Below are positions 1 to 9,034 of a DNA stretch of 64,000 nucleotides, piece by piece. Numbering within the stretch: position 1 is the stretch's first letter; every line of letters begins with the position of its first letter. The notes beneath the pieces are model-generated. The model ran no database searches. It saw nothing but the letters and a program-made list of their open reading frames with translations, and had not been told where the DNA came from. The stretch lies in assembly GCF_963678635.1 (NCBI RefSeq), contig NC_087069.1, forward strand, positions 12,714,530 to 12,778,529, written 5' to 3'. Origin of the DNA: Symsagittifera roscoffensis. Lineage: Eukaryota > Xenacoelomorpha > Acoela > Convolutidae. The translations under genes and the position numbers were made by a program.

Positions 1-2799
1 AATTTGAGCAATCATTGATTTTTTGCCGAAACATAATTCTCGTAAGAATTTTGACAAAAGCTAATTTGTGACCTTTTTGCTCTTCAAATTCTAATCTTCA
101 ACAATTCAACCTAATTCAATGGAACTCAAAGCAACGAAGGGGGCTTATTACTAACGCGTTCACCTGTTCTGAAAATTTTTAGAATCATGATATATTAAAA
201 GTTCGAAAGTTTTGTATCTACCTCCCAAGTTTTTATAGCACACTGTACAAAAGTTTTGTCCGAGATTAAATTTTTAAAGATTTAGTTCACTGTTTTCCAG
301 ATCGTTTTTCTACTAAATTATTATGAAACGTGCAGAAAAACCAAATTCTGTTTATTTCTATTTCATGAATTGTTTCAATCCCGGCTAGAATTTCTGATCA
401 GATATTTCAAGTTTTTTCAAGAGATTAACTGAAATGATAAATTGAACTGATTGAAACCGTTGTTTAACAAAATTTTGTCCAGAATTGTTTAGTTTTTATT
501 TAATTGACTCTGTTAATTTCAAATTTATGCCTTTCCAAACAGTTTTTAAGAAAAAATGATCATGGCAAAATTGTAATATGTAGCTTAACTCAAAGAATTG
601 CTTCTGAAAGTATCAAATGAAGCAAAATCGCGATCGATAAAACATTTCCATATGGAAACAAAGTCTCAAAACGATTAATTTTTTTGACACACTAATTTTC
701 ACCGATAGTGCATTTGATTTTTGCGTTTTTTTTAACAAAAAAAACTTCATTTAAACTAAGAGTGTTTTGAATTCTTGAATTTAGTAGCTTGAGCGTTTTG
801 TTTTAAATTTTAAACCTTCAATTTTTTATCCGAATTTTTGTTCATTCAAAAGTGTAAAATAAACTATTTAATGATAAGTTTTTGTAATATGAGCTATTTG
901 TAACAAAAGCTATTCAAAAATATTTAATTTCAAAACTCAGAATTGATTCAAGGTTTACAATTGCGCTTGTTTTCCACTTCTTACAGACAAAAAGGATTAT
1001 TATTTGATGCCAATGATGTTTCATGTTGTCTCAAAACTATGTTGTTTTCCTCAAACACTTTTTTAAATTTGAAAGCTCTAAAAAATTATTGTGCACATGA
1101 AAAAAGTAAATGCATAAAACCAACAGTAAACCCATTATAATTGTTTTGAAATTATAGAGAAAAACGCTCAAAACTATAAAAATATAAGATTGTCAAAATT
1201 ATACTGCCTAACGATTTAGAACGAATTCAATGATTTTGTCAGACAAGTTGTTTAGCAAAGAAAAGTCAATGTTTCCGAATTGAAAGTTTTCTCTTGTTCG
1301 ATGTATCAATGTTGAGGGCTAAGGTATAAGCAAAAAAATCAGATTATCAAAAAAAATTTGTTGGTAATAAAATGTTAGCGATATGGGAACCTAAATTTGT
1401 GTTAAGATATCAATTTTAGTGATATCATACTTATAAAGAAAAATTGGACAGAAAAGACTTTTTTTTGAATTAATCTACTTTTTTTAAGAGTAACCCCATT
1501 TGGAAAAAAATAGGCGTAGTCGACATGAATCTACATAATTGATCTTTTTTAAAAGTTTCCAACGGATAGGTGCCAATTTGGAGTGCGCTACAGGATTTAA
1601 ACACTAATCTCATCTTGACTTGAAGTGGCGATGTTTAATTGTCACCTAAGATAATTCTTGTTCACCAATTTTGAATCAGTTTTTTATATTGTTTCATCTT
1701 CTTCAGTGTAGTTTAAGAGCAAAATGACGTTTTGATATGCTTTATTTTACACGATAACCCTTTTTCATACGTCAAAAAAAGCCAACTGACGATTGCAAAA
1801 AAATCAATGCCCACAAGTAAACATAAAAAAGCAGACAGGCTGTTCAAAAAGTTTTTCCATTTTCATGAAAACTAGGTGCCCTTAAAGCTCTTCTAGTTTA
1901 TGATTTACTTTTTTTTGACAAAATTGACCCTATTTGAGAAAGCTGGATCAAAATTTTGGTGTTCGATTGTGAAGTTTCCCTTTCTTTTAGCAAAGGAATT
2001 GAACTGAACTGAGATCTAAGTCAAACCGTGAACAAGTAAACTCGAGCCTGAACAATTATCAATACTTAAAAATCACCAGTATCTACGCTAATGGACAAAA
2101 TGAAGCGCAAATTCAGGGGTTTTTATCTCTGCAACGCTTGCTTGCTTTCATTGTCCATTTGGAGCACATTTTCTTCGAAATCCAGAAAAAATTTCCTAGA
2201 CCTAAAGCAAATGGTCAAAGCTACCCTCGATGAAACAATCAATATTTGGTAAATATGTCCTGCCAATGTAATCCGGGTCTGAAAATACCAATTTTCCTCA
2301 TCTGCAATAAATTTTGCATCGTAGTGAAGTCTTTTACGAATAAGCGGAGTAAAAAAGTTTTTCATGCGACGTAAAACATTTTCAGCGAGAAAAAGGAAAT
2401 AATCAGTGCGAGATTTTTTTTGAAATTAAGGACGTGAAAAACTAGAAATTCATAACTTAAGTTTTTTGATGTGATACTGCGCTTTTTAAAGCACTTGATT
2501 CAGCTTTTTTACATTCAAAAATTCCCAGAAAAATCACGTTTTAGAGATGCATCGTAAATAGGGAAAAAAAGAATTGCTTCCTGGAAAGACATCCTGCACA
2601 AAAACGCTTTATTCTTGTCATACTACTTAACAAAACACAACAAACCTTTCCCAACCGCCTAAAATTCTCTCACATGCGAAGAGTTAAAACAACACAAAAG
2701 AAGATATAAAGGCGCTTTGATAGTAATTTTGACATAAATTTTTGTCCGATCAAACTTTTTCTGAAGGCGGCTGTGGCGCTATGTAAAACCAAGTTTCAG
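1..2799. other. Gene-free AT-rich host DNA
   Basis: I see no convincing gene, RNA gene or element terminus here. Open frames are short, lack any recognisable motif and have the A/T-rich composition expected by chance. Mono-A and mono-T runs are frequent. Confidence 0.6.
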
Positions 2800-3200
2800 T
2801 CGGGAAGCGCCCCCCCCCCTGTCAATTCTGGCTACCAAAGTTTTCCACAGGGTCCCCCTTGGTATAACTTTCCGACATCCATTATTGCCTACCAACCTCC
2901 GGCGCAAAAATAAAAATTTTGAGTTGGGAGCGCGCGCCGAAAAAACGCGATTATTTGGTCAAATTTTTCCAAAAGTTCCTAAGAACGCCTTTTTTTAGCC
3001 TGTTTTTTGAAAAGTTTGCCTGCGGCGCAGAAAATGTTCGACAAAATACATTTTTTATAGTATTTTCGGAGAGCTCGGAAAGTCAAATTGATCGACCTAA
3101 AAAAATGGTCCGCAAAATTTTCAAATTGTTTCGAAATCCCCCCTTGGAAAAATACAATTTTTTTTGGCAAAACTTTTCAACAAGCGCTAGAAAATTTTAA
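2800..3200. repeat. Degraded relative of the hAT-like miniature element
   Basis: This stretch shares scattered blocks with the interior of the better preserved element at 6162-6592. Shared blocks include a run of C followed by a 'cctgcc/gtcaat...ggtccccctttgg' type segment, GGGAGCGCGCGCCGAAAAAA, GCCTGCGGCGCAGAAAA and GGAGAGCTCG, in the same order. Clear termini and a target duplication are not visible, so it is probably an old copy with eroded ends. The two opposite-strand open frames inside it are products of this repeat, not genes. Confidence 0.6.
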
Positions 3201-3630
3201 TTTTTTTTAGCTTGTGTTTACATCAAAATTTGCAAAGCTGCGAAGAAAATATTTCTTTACATTTTTAGGAACATTCAGAGAACCGATTTGGTATACCGAA
3301 AAAACGCATAATTTTCCATTTTTCATAGTTCAATGTCGCCCTTCCATGCCCCTCCCACTCTCATGAAAGTTATATATCTGTCAATGGCAGAGATCAATGC
3401 AGTTCTCAATTCCAAAAAAAGGAGTGTCAAAACATATTTCATATTTTATAAATTGCTCATTCGATTTCTGATTTCAAACACTTTTCAGCTCTTTAAATTA
3501 CAGTCGTTCTTTATAAACAATATATAATCTAATTTGGGTTTTCGACCCCTGTTTAGTTTGTTTGCCAACAATTTAAACTTCTCGGTTATCCGGTCGATCA
3601 TGCATACCGGCTGCACTCCACACTTGCACA

Positions 3631-3912
3631 TCACCAATACGAGTATGCCCTCCTGCTGCTTCGACTCCAACGAGGTCCCCACCCACTGGCCCAGCCCCAA
3701 CTGCTTCCCCTACTTGGGTTCCAGTAATTGTATGTACCCCAATGGTAAGTAGGGTAAACTGGATAATATGGATCGTATCCAGTCCATCCTAGCCCAGTAT
3801 AATACACGTGGGGGCGGGAATAGTAAGTATAACGAGAGTATGATAACACTCTAGATGGTAAAATTATGAAAAGTATCGAAAGAGCGATAGTAATTAACTT
3901 GAATATTTTCAT
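3631..3912 (-). CDS. Small secreted Tyr/Gly/Trp-rich peptide precursor, copy 1
   Basis: A 93-residue protein. Residues 1 to about 24 are a strong signal peptide (MKIFKL, then a hydrophobic core of Ile/Leu/Ala/Phe, then a small-residue region ending near VLSYS). The mature part is rich in Tyr, Gly, Trp, Pro, Ser and Arg, with patterns such as YYSRPHVYY and SWGW, and ends in RRAYSYW. There are no cysteines and no catalytic motifs. Such short aromatic/glycine-rich secreted peptides occur among invertebrate antimicrobial, cuticle-associated and neuropeptide-like families; I cannot assign one. The ATG follows AACCAAA and a leader with repeated CTAACAAA. A paralogue lies 1.5 kb away with only in-frame changes, which argues for a real gene. 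Intron-less as read. Confidence 0.6.
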   Translation of the reverse strand: MKIFKLITIALSILFIILPSRVLSYSRYTYYSRPHVYYTGLGWTGYDPYYPVYPTYHWGTYNYWNPSRGSSWGWASGWGPRWSRSSRRAYSYW

Positions 3913-4300
3913 TTTGGTTTGTTAGTTTGATAGTTTGTTAGTTTTAAGTGTATTTGTTAGTTTTTTAGGCACTGGTTTAATAATTTTTGCTGAAAAAGAG
4001 TGATGGGGTTAGACTTTTGAGAAAATTTTTTGGCGACTGCAAAATTGAGCGGTAGAGCTTTTTCTGCATTTTAGCGAAACAATCTTATCAGATGAAACTC
4101 ATGCAGAACAGTCAATACATACGACCTTGAGACACAATTTTGTCTGGAGAAGCGTTTTATTTTTGTCCAAAATTGTCAACCGTCCTTCTTTTGTCCTTGT
4201 TAACTACTTTCGTTTAGTGTGTTTTTGCGTAAGTTTCATAACTCAAATGACTCCCAAAATGGAATTGTTTTGAACAAATAAAAAAGGCTAATGAAATGTA

Positions 4301-4392
4301 ATAGACAGGTTGTAAGCCAATCAGAAACAAGAAACAAATATTTTGCACCTTTTTTTCGTATCTTGACTCTGATTGGCTTAGAACAAGTCTAC
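4301..4392. repeat. Imperfect inverted repeat inside duplication unit 1
   Basis: Two arms of about 30 bp centred on TAAGCCAATCAGA and TCTGATTGGCTTA face each other across a loop of about 30 bp. It is repeated with the rest of the unit at about 5812-5904. It could be a small foldback element or a transcribed hairpin. Confidence 0.5.
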
Positions 4393-4650
4393 TTTATGAC
4401 ACGTTTACTTTGTGACCGCGGTCCCCTTAAATTAGTAGCCGCTTTTATAGTAATTTGATTCAAAATTAGAAAGGTTCCAAATGCATAGCCACATATTTTA
4501 AGCATGGGGCTGGTGGCCCATGTGAACAATCTCCTCCCTGAATAGACCAAGTGAACAATCCCCCCTCAAAATTAAATGGCAAATTCAAACAGTAAGGCCT
4601 GCTGGAACTATGCTTAAATCTGGTTGGCTGAAAAAAAAAAAACTTTTAAC

Positions 4651-4890
4651 CAGGGGTGTATTTAGGGGGAGGGGGGGTCGCGGGGGGAGGCGGACGCCCT
4701 CCTCCCCCCCCCCTCAGGGATTCGAACCCCTGCCAACCCAAAAGGTCCCCCCTTTGGTACTTTTTAAGAAATCCATTTTTGGCCGACCGACCCTAAAATT
4801 TTTCTAAAAAGAAAAAAGGTCGTCAAAATTTTCGAAAATTTTATGAAAATCCGCCCCCCCCCCCTCGAGAAAATCCTAGATTCGCCCCTG
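4651..4890. mobile_element. hAT-like miniature element, internally deleted copy
   Basis: Begins CAGGGGTGTATTTAGG and ends with CCTAGATTCGCCCCTG, giving imperfect terminal inverted repeats. It is 240 bp and non-coding, with long G and C runs. The left flank is CTTTTAAC, as in the copy at 6162-6592, but the right flank is the start of duplication unit 2. The target duplication is therefore split by the tandem duplication. Confidence 0.7.
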
Positions 4891-5144
4891 TATCTGTCAA
4901 TGGCACAGATTAATGCAGTTATCAATTCCAAAAAAGAGTAACAAATTAAATTGCATATTTTATGAAATGCTCAACCGATTTCTGATTTCAAACATTTTTC
5001 AGCTCTATAAATTACAGTCGTTCTTTATAAACAAAATACAATCTCATTTGTGTTTTCGATCCCTGTTTAGTTTGTTCGCCAACAATTTGAGTTTCTCGGT
5101 TGTCCCGTTGATCATGCATCCCGGCTGCACTCCACACTTGCACA

Positions 5145-5423
5145 TCACCAATATGAGTATGCCCTCCTGCTGCTTCGACTATAACGAGGTCCCCACCCCG
5201 ACCAGCCCCAACTGCTTCCCCTACTTGGGTTCCAGTAATTGTATGTACCCCAATGGTAAGTAGGGTAAACTGGATAATATGGATCGTACCCAGTCCATCC
5301 AAGCCCAGTATAATACACGTGGGGTCGGGAATAGTAAGTGTAACGAGAGTATGATAACACTCTGGATGGTAAAATTATGAAAAGTATCGAAAGAGCGATA
5401 ATTATTAACTTGAATATTTTCAT
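5145..5423 (-). CDS. Small secreted Tyr/Gly/Trp-rich peptide precursor, copy 2
   Basis: A 92-residue paralogue of the 3631-3912 gene. Signal peptide and mature region are almost identical. One residue is lost by an exact 3-bp difference in the SWGW-x-GWGPR region, and a Trp is replaced by Tyr after GPR. The frame-preserving indel and matching stop position suggest that the protein has been maintained. The 5' leader with CTAACAAA-like repeats is also duplicated. Function unknown. Confidence 0.6.
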   Translation of the reverse strand: MKIFKLIIIALSILFIILPSRVLSYSRYTYYSRPHVYYTGLGWTGYDPYYPVYPTYHWGTYNYWNPSRGSSWGWSGWGPRYSRSSRRAYSYW

Positions 5424-6161
5424 TTTGTTTTGTTAGTTTGATAGTTTGTTAGTTATGAGTGTGTTTGTTAGTTTTTTAGGCACTGGTTTAATAATTTTTG
5501 CTGAAAAAGAGTGATGGGGTTAGACTTTTGAGAAAAATTTTTTGGCGACTGCAAAATTGAGCGGTAGAGCTTTTTCTGCATTTTAGCGAAACAATCAAAT
5601 CAGATGAAACTCATGCAGAACAGTCAATACATACGACCTTGAGACACAATTTTGTCTGGAGAAGCGTTTTATTTTTGTCCAAAATTGTCAACCGTCCTTC
5701 TTTTGTCCTTGTTAACTACTTTCGTTTAGTGTGTTTTTGCGTAAGTTTCATAACTCAAATGACTCCCAAAACGGAATTGTTTTGAACAAATAAAAAAGGC
5801 TAATGAAATGTAATAGACAGGTTGTAAGCCAATCAGAAACAAGAAACAAATATTTTGCACCTTTTTTTCGTATCTTGACTCTGATTGGCTTAGAACAAGT
5901 CTACTTTATGACACGTTTACTCTGTGACCGCGGTCCCCTTAAATTAGTAGCCGCTTTTATAGTAATTTGATTCAAAATTAGAAAGGTTCCAAATGCATAG
6001 CCACATATTTTAAGCATGGGGCTGGTGGCCCATGTGAACAATCTCCTCCCTGAATAGACCAAGTGAACAATCCCCCCTCAAAATTAAATGGCAAATTCAA
6101 ACAGTAAGGCCTGCTGGAACTATGCTTAAATCTGGTTGGCTGAAAAAAAAAAACTTTTAAC

Positions 6162-6592
6162 CAGGGGTGTATTTAGGGGGAGGGGGGGTCGCGGGGGGAG
6201 GCGGACGCCCTCCTCCCCCCCCCCCCCCCCCCCTCAGGGATTCGACCTCCTGCCGACCCAAAGGGTCCCCCTTTGGTACTTTTTAAGAAATGCATTAACC
6301 CTAAATTTTTTCTAAAGGTGCCTTTCGTGCCAATATACTAGTTATGAGGGGGAGCGCGCGCCGAAAAAACTCAATTTTTTGGTTAAAATTTTTTTCAAAA
6401 GAGCCTAAAAACGCCTTTTTTGGACTATTTTTTTTTTCAAAATTTTGCCTGCGGCGCAGAAAAATTGGCCAAAATACGACTAAATTGAGCTTAGGGAGAG
6501 CTCGAAAAATCATTTCGACTTAAAAAAAAAGGTCGACAAAATTTTTGAAAATCCCCCCCCCCCCCCTCGAGAAAATCCTAGATCCGCCCCTG
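6162..6592. mobile_element. hAT-like miniature inverted-repeat element with 8-bp target duplication
   Basis: Starts CAGGGGTG at 6162 and ends CCGCCCCTG at 6592. The 8-bp sequence CTTTTAAC stands directly on both sides (6154-6161 and 6593-6600). An 8-bp duplication with CAGGGG-type inverted ends is typical of hAT-superfamily elements. At 431 bp it has no transposase, so it is non-autonomous. The interior contains GCCTGCGGCGCAG and GGGAGCGCGCGCCG, shared with the relic at 2800-3200. Confidence 0.8.
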
Positions 6593-6600
6593 CTTTTAAC

Positions 6601-7008
6601 CAAATGAACTATCTCCTCCCTAAATTGATTTACGGGGGAGATTATTCACTTGGTCCGGATTGATACCTTATGGTAGCTTGCCCATCCAAAGAAACGTCGT
6701 TTATGAAAACGCCTGGCAGTTATGGGCGCCGAACACATGCACGTGAAGAGCGCCCATTGCCAGGCCCACGGAAAGACTGTTCACTATTAAACCTCGATTG
6801 ATAGCTGTCTTGTCTTAGATTTTTCTTGGAATTTTGAAGTCTGGAAACGTTCTGCCCAAACGCAACCTTCCTGAACAATTATTGAAAGGTACACCGACAT
6901 TTGGATCCAAATTCGGAGTTATTGGAATATTTTTCGAAAAAAATTGTATTTAAAACCTGGGAACAAAAATCTTTGTTTGTCTTGTCAAAAAAAAAACGTT
7001 CGCATATG
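6601..7008. other. Host flank of retroelement E1, part of a local repeat
   Basis: No gene is seen. The last ~120 bp (about 6884-7004, with ATTTGGATCCAAATT and ATTGTATTTAAAA) is a diverged copy of the sequence just beyond the other end of E1 (about 25921-26040). E1 therefore landed in a tandemly repeated host segment. The final TATG (7005-7008) is the E1 target duplication. Confidence 0.6.
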
Positions 7009-7418
7009 TGAGTTATGACCGAAGGGTATAACTCATAGAGTAATTTCGGATAGGGTACACCGTCTGCTCGTCACGCTATCTTATTTTCGGCCGGATAGAT
7101 TCGTGCAACTTCTTAGTCTAATACCGATCCTAATCTTACTCTTATACTATCTAGTCTCAGGTTGTTTAACTCGTCTCTGCTAGGCTCAATAGATCTAGGG
7201 TATACTGGTTTATTGCGGCTGCTGAAGTACTCGGGAGAGTTCAACTAATTTCTAAGTTAAAATCAAATCTCTCTGGTGCTGAAATTACAAGTAACTTCAG
7301 CACTTACAAATAAGTGGGTTGTTAGTTAGATGGATCATGATTGGTTAATATTAAATACTTTACATTGGTAAAATATCTAATTTATCCAATCATAAAATGT
7401 AGTTTAGATCAGGTTCCA
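7009..7418 (-). repeat. E1 3' LTR
   Basis: 410 bp; on the element strand it starts TGGAACC and ends AACTCA. A poly(A) signal AATAAA (TTTATT at 7209-7214 on the plus strand) lies mid-LTR and marks the likely end of R. Near the start, ATGATTGG and CCAATCAT form an inverted pair of CCAAT boxes around a TATTTAATATTA stretch, a possible core promoter. The last bases fold into a hairpin (ATGAGTTAT/ATAACTCAT). Confidence 0.93.
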
Positions 7419-8953
7419 CCCATCCGGGTTTTACAGAGTTTTTTAGAATAGTTCTTCTGTAATTCGAAGGATGGATGATGGACGTTGGTATTTGGCGAAC
7501 ATCATAATTTTCTTCCGTTTCTTCTTTGTTAGAGAAGTTCCAGGAAGCTGGAGTTAGGGACATAAGAAGTTGTGTCTTCTAGTGACAACGACTAAGTCTC
7601 TGCAACAAACTCAATTCTGATTTCAGAATGGTTGGCTATGTCAGGTTTTTCTGTTCTTCGTGGAGAACTTCTTTTGTGTCTGATCTAGTTTGGGAATGGC
7701 GTGGAGATTGTGCGTGGAGGGGATGCCTGGTTACTCGGATCTGTACGTATACTTGAACATCGAGGTGGTCATTGGTCTAATTCAATGAAGTCCTTTTCTG
7801 CGAAGTCAAGTCGTACTCTAAATCCTTTGAGTTGTGATTGTGAGCGGCATATCGATTGTAGTTGGTCATTCTCTCTCGAGTGTAGTGGGGTCGTTTTGTC
7901 TTTTGATGTTCGTCCTTGGTGTTGTATTCTGATCTATGTATTGCATAATGTAATTTACATTTTATAAAACTTTTTTTAGTTTAATATTTTTTAATTATGA
8001 TTTTAGTTAGTTGTTTTCACAAAAGCTTTTTGTTTTAGTTTGGTTATTTTGAAGAGTTACTCACCCTTGAGTAGCTCTTAATTAAAATAGGAGTGTGGTC
8101 ACAAAGCGTGGATGTAGCGCGGTGGGTTAGGCCGGCTATAGAGCATGCTCAGGACGTCCTTCCTGGTGGGTTAGGCCAGGAGTGGGAGTATGATTTCATG
8201 CGGTTTTTGTGAGGGGTCCTGTTATGTGACAACGTTTTATGTTGGGTTTGTTGTGGTTTTTCTTATGTCTTGTTGGTTATGTCCTTTTTTCAAAAAGCAA
8301 ATTGTTCGTGGTATGGGTTTGTCTTTCGACTTTTTTGTGTTTTATTATTTCTTTCTGAGACTTTATAATAGTCTTCAAAAGAATAAATTATCCAGTTTTA
8401 AACTGGGTTAATCCGGTTTGGGTACCGTTGGTTTCCTTTTCTTAGTCATGCTGTTATTCTATGATTTGTGGTGTTTAGTAAGCTGCGTTGGTTAGTTTTG
8501 TTTAGTATATGATTCCTTTCCAACCGGGTTAAAGGAAAGTTTGAAACATGTTATCTTGTGTTAGAGTTGTTGAGTGTGAAAACTTGAAACTGAAATTCAT
8601 TATTTTAAACAATTCTGCGTGGGCGAGCTGTGCGAGTGTGGATAGAATTTCTGTGCGAATGAATGAAAATATCAAAAAGTTAGTACTGCATTTGCATTTT
8701 ATCAATTTACTACATAGAATTTGGAAATTTACTGCTAGTTATGGGGGAAGTTTAAGTTACAAATTTTCATCATAATTAGATTTACTGCTTGTGGGGGAAA
8801 AATTTTATAAATGAATTTACTGCATTGGTATTAAATTTATTAATTTTATAAGTGTAACAGATTAATAGAATTTTAAAATTGTTTGATGAATTTTTTGATT
8901 TTTATTTGTCTTTTGTGGATTTTTTAGGTGATTGTCGGATGAAGGCTAAAAAT
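7419..8953 (-). promoter_or_regulatory. E1 palindrome-rich 3' non-coding region
   Basis: About 1.5 kb between the last exon and the 3' LTR with no sustained sense ORF. It holds conserved structure. Direct repeats GGTGGGTTAGGCC (8121-8133 and 8165-8177) enclose two 10-bp perfect palindromes, GAGCATGCTC (8141-8150) and AGGACGTCCT (8151-8160). CCAGTTTTAAACTGG lies at 8392-8406, and an inverted GAGTTACTC/GAGTAGCTC pair at about 8054-8077. Several GCAGTAAAT motifs lie at about 8690-8820. The same set occurs in E2. Packaging, export, enhancer or RNA-stability roles are possible. The plus-strand open frames here (88, 73 and 75 codons) are antisense and are not called as genes. Confidence 0.6.
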
Positions 8954-9031
8954 CTAAAGAAAACATGGATAAAGAATGGTGAGTTTTTAATATTGTAATT
9001 AGTTAGTAATATACATTTAATTCATACTTAC
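8954..9031 (-). other. Probable 78-nt spliceosomal intron at the end of the E1 orphan ORF
   Basis: On the minus strand the donor is AACAG|GTAAGTATG at 9031. A perfect TACTAAC branch-point sequence follows, and the acceptor is a pyrimidine tract ending TTTCTTTAG at 8954. The same intron, also 78 nt, is in E2 (45717-45794). In E1 the upstream ORF stops at 9035, just before the donor, because of a six-T run where E2 has five. Confidence 0.75.
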
Positions 9032-9034
9032 CTG

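Larger units (their letters stand above)
3375..4890. repeat. Tandem segmental duplication, unit 1 (1516 bp)
   Basis: The sequence starting TATCTGTCAATGGCA at 3375 recurs at 4891 and stays alignable for about 1.3 kb, then through the miniature element. The unit carries one secreted-peptide gene on the minus strand, about 700 bp of non-coding DNA and one hAT-like element at its right end. The unit boundary coincides with the end of that element (4890/4891). Confidence 0.85.
4891..6592. repeat. Tandem segmental duplication, unit 2
   Basis: Second copy of the preceding unit. It is nearly identical up to 6161, then carries a longer version (431 versus 240 bp) of the terminal miniature element. 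Differences in the peptide gene are few and keep the frame. Confidence 0.85.

Noticed and set aside
943..2365. 65- and 80-codon ORFs in the first 2.4 kb
   Set aside because: Short, one without a true ATG, no signal or domain, and not distinguishable from chance.
2919..3200. 93- and 63-codon ORFs on opposite strands
   Set aside because: They fall inside the degraded hAT-like repeat, and the sequence is shared with the non-coding interior of the 6162-6592 element.
4610..4807. 65-codon Gly/Pro-rich ORF
   Set aside because: Created by the G and C runs of the hAT-like miniature element.
3534..5302. Plus- and minus-strand frames overlapping the secreted-peptide genes (for example 4913-5263, 5012-5302)
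   Set aside because: They are shadows of the peptide gene in other frames; only the 93/92-aa frame has a signal peptide and a matching start and stop in both copies.
7701..7967. 88-codon plus-strand ORF (also 46778-47044 minus) conserved in E1 and E2
   Set aside because: It is antisense to the element, in the non-coding tail, and is similar only because the copies are recent. No motif or signal supports coding.
8190..8775. 73- and 75-codon antisense ORFs in the E1 3' tail, mirrored in E2
   Set aside because: Same reasoning; they run over the palindromes and GCAGTAAAT repeats and have hydrophobic chance composition.
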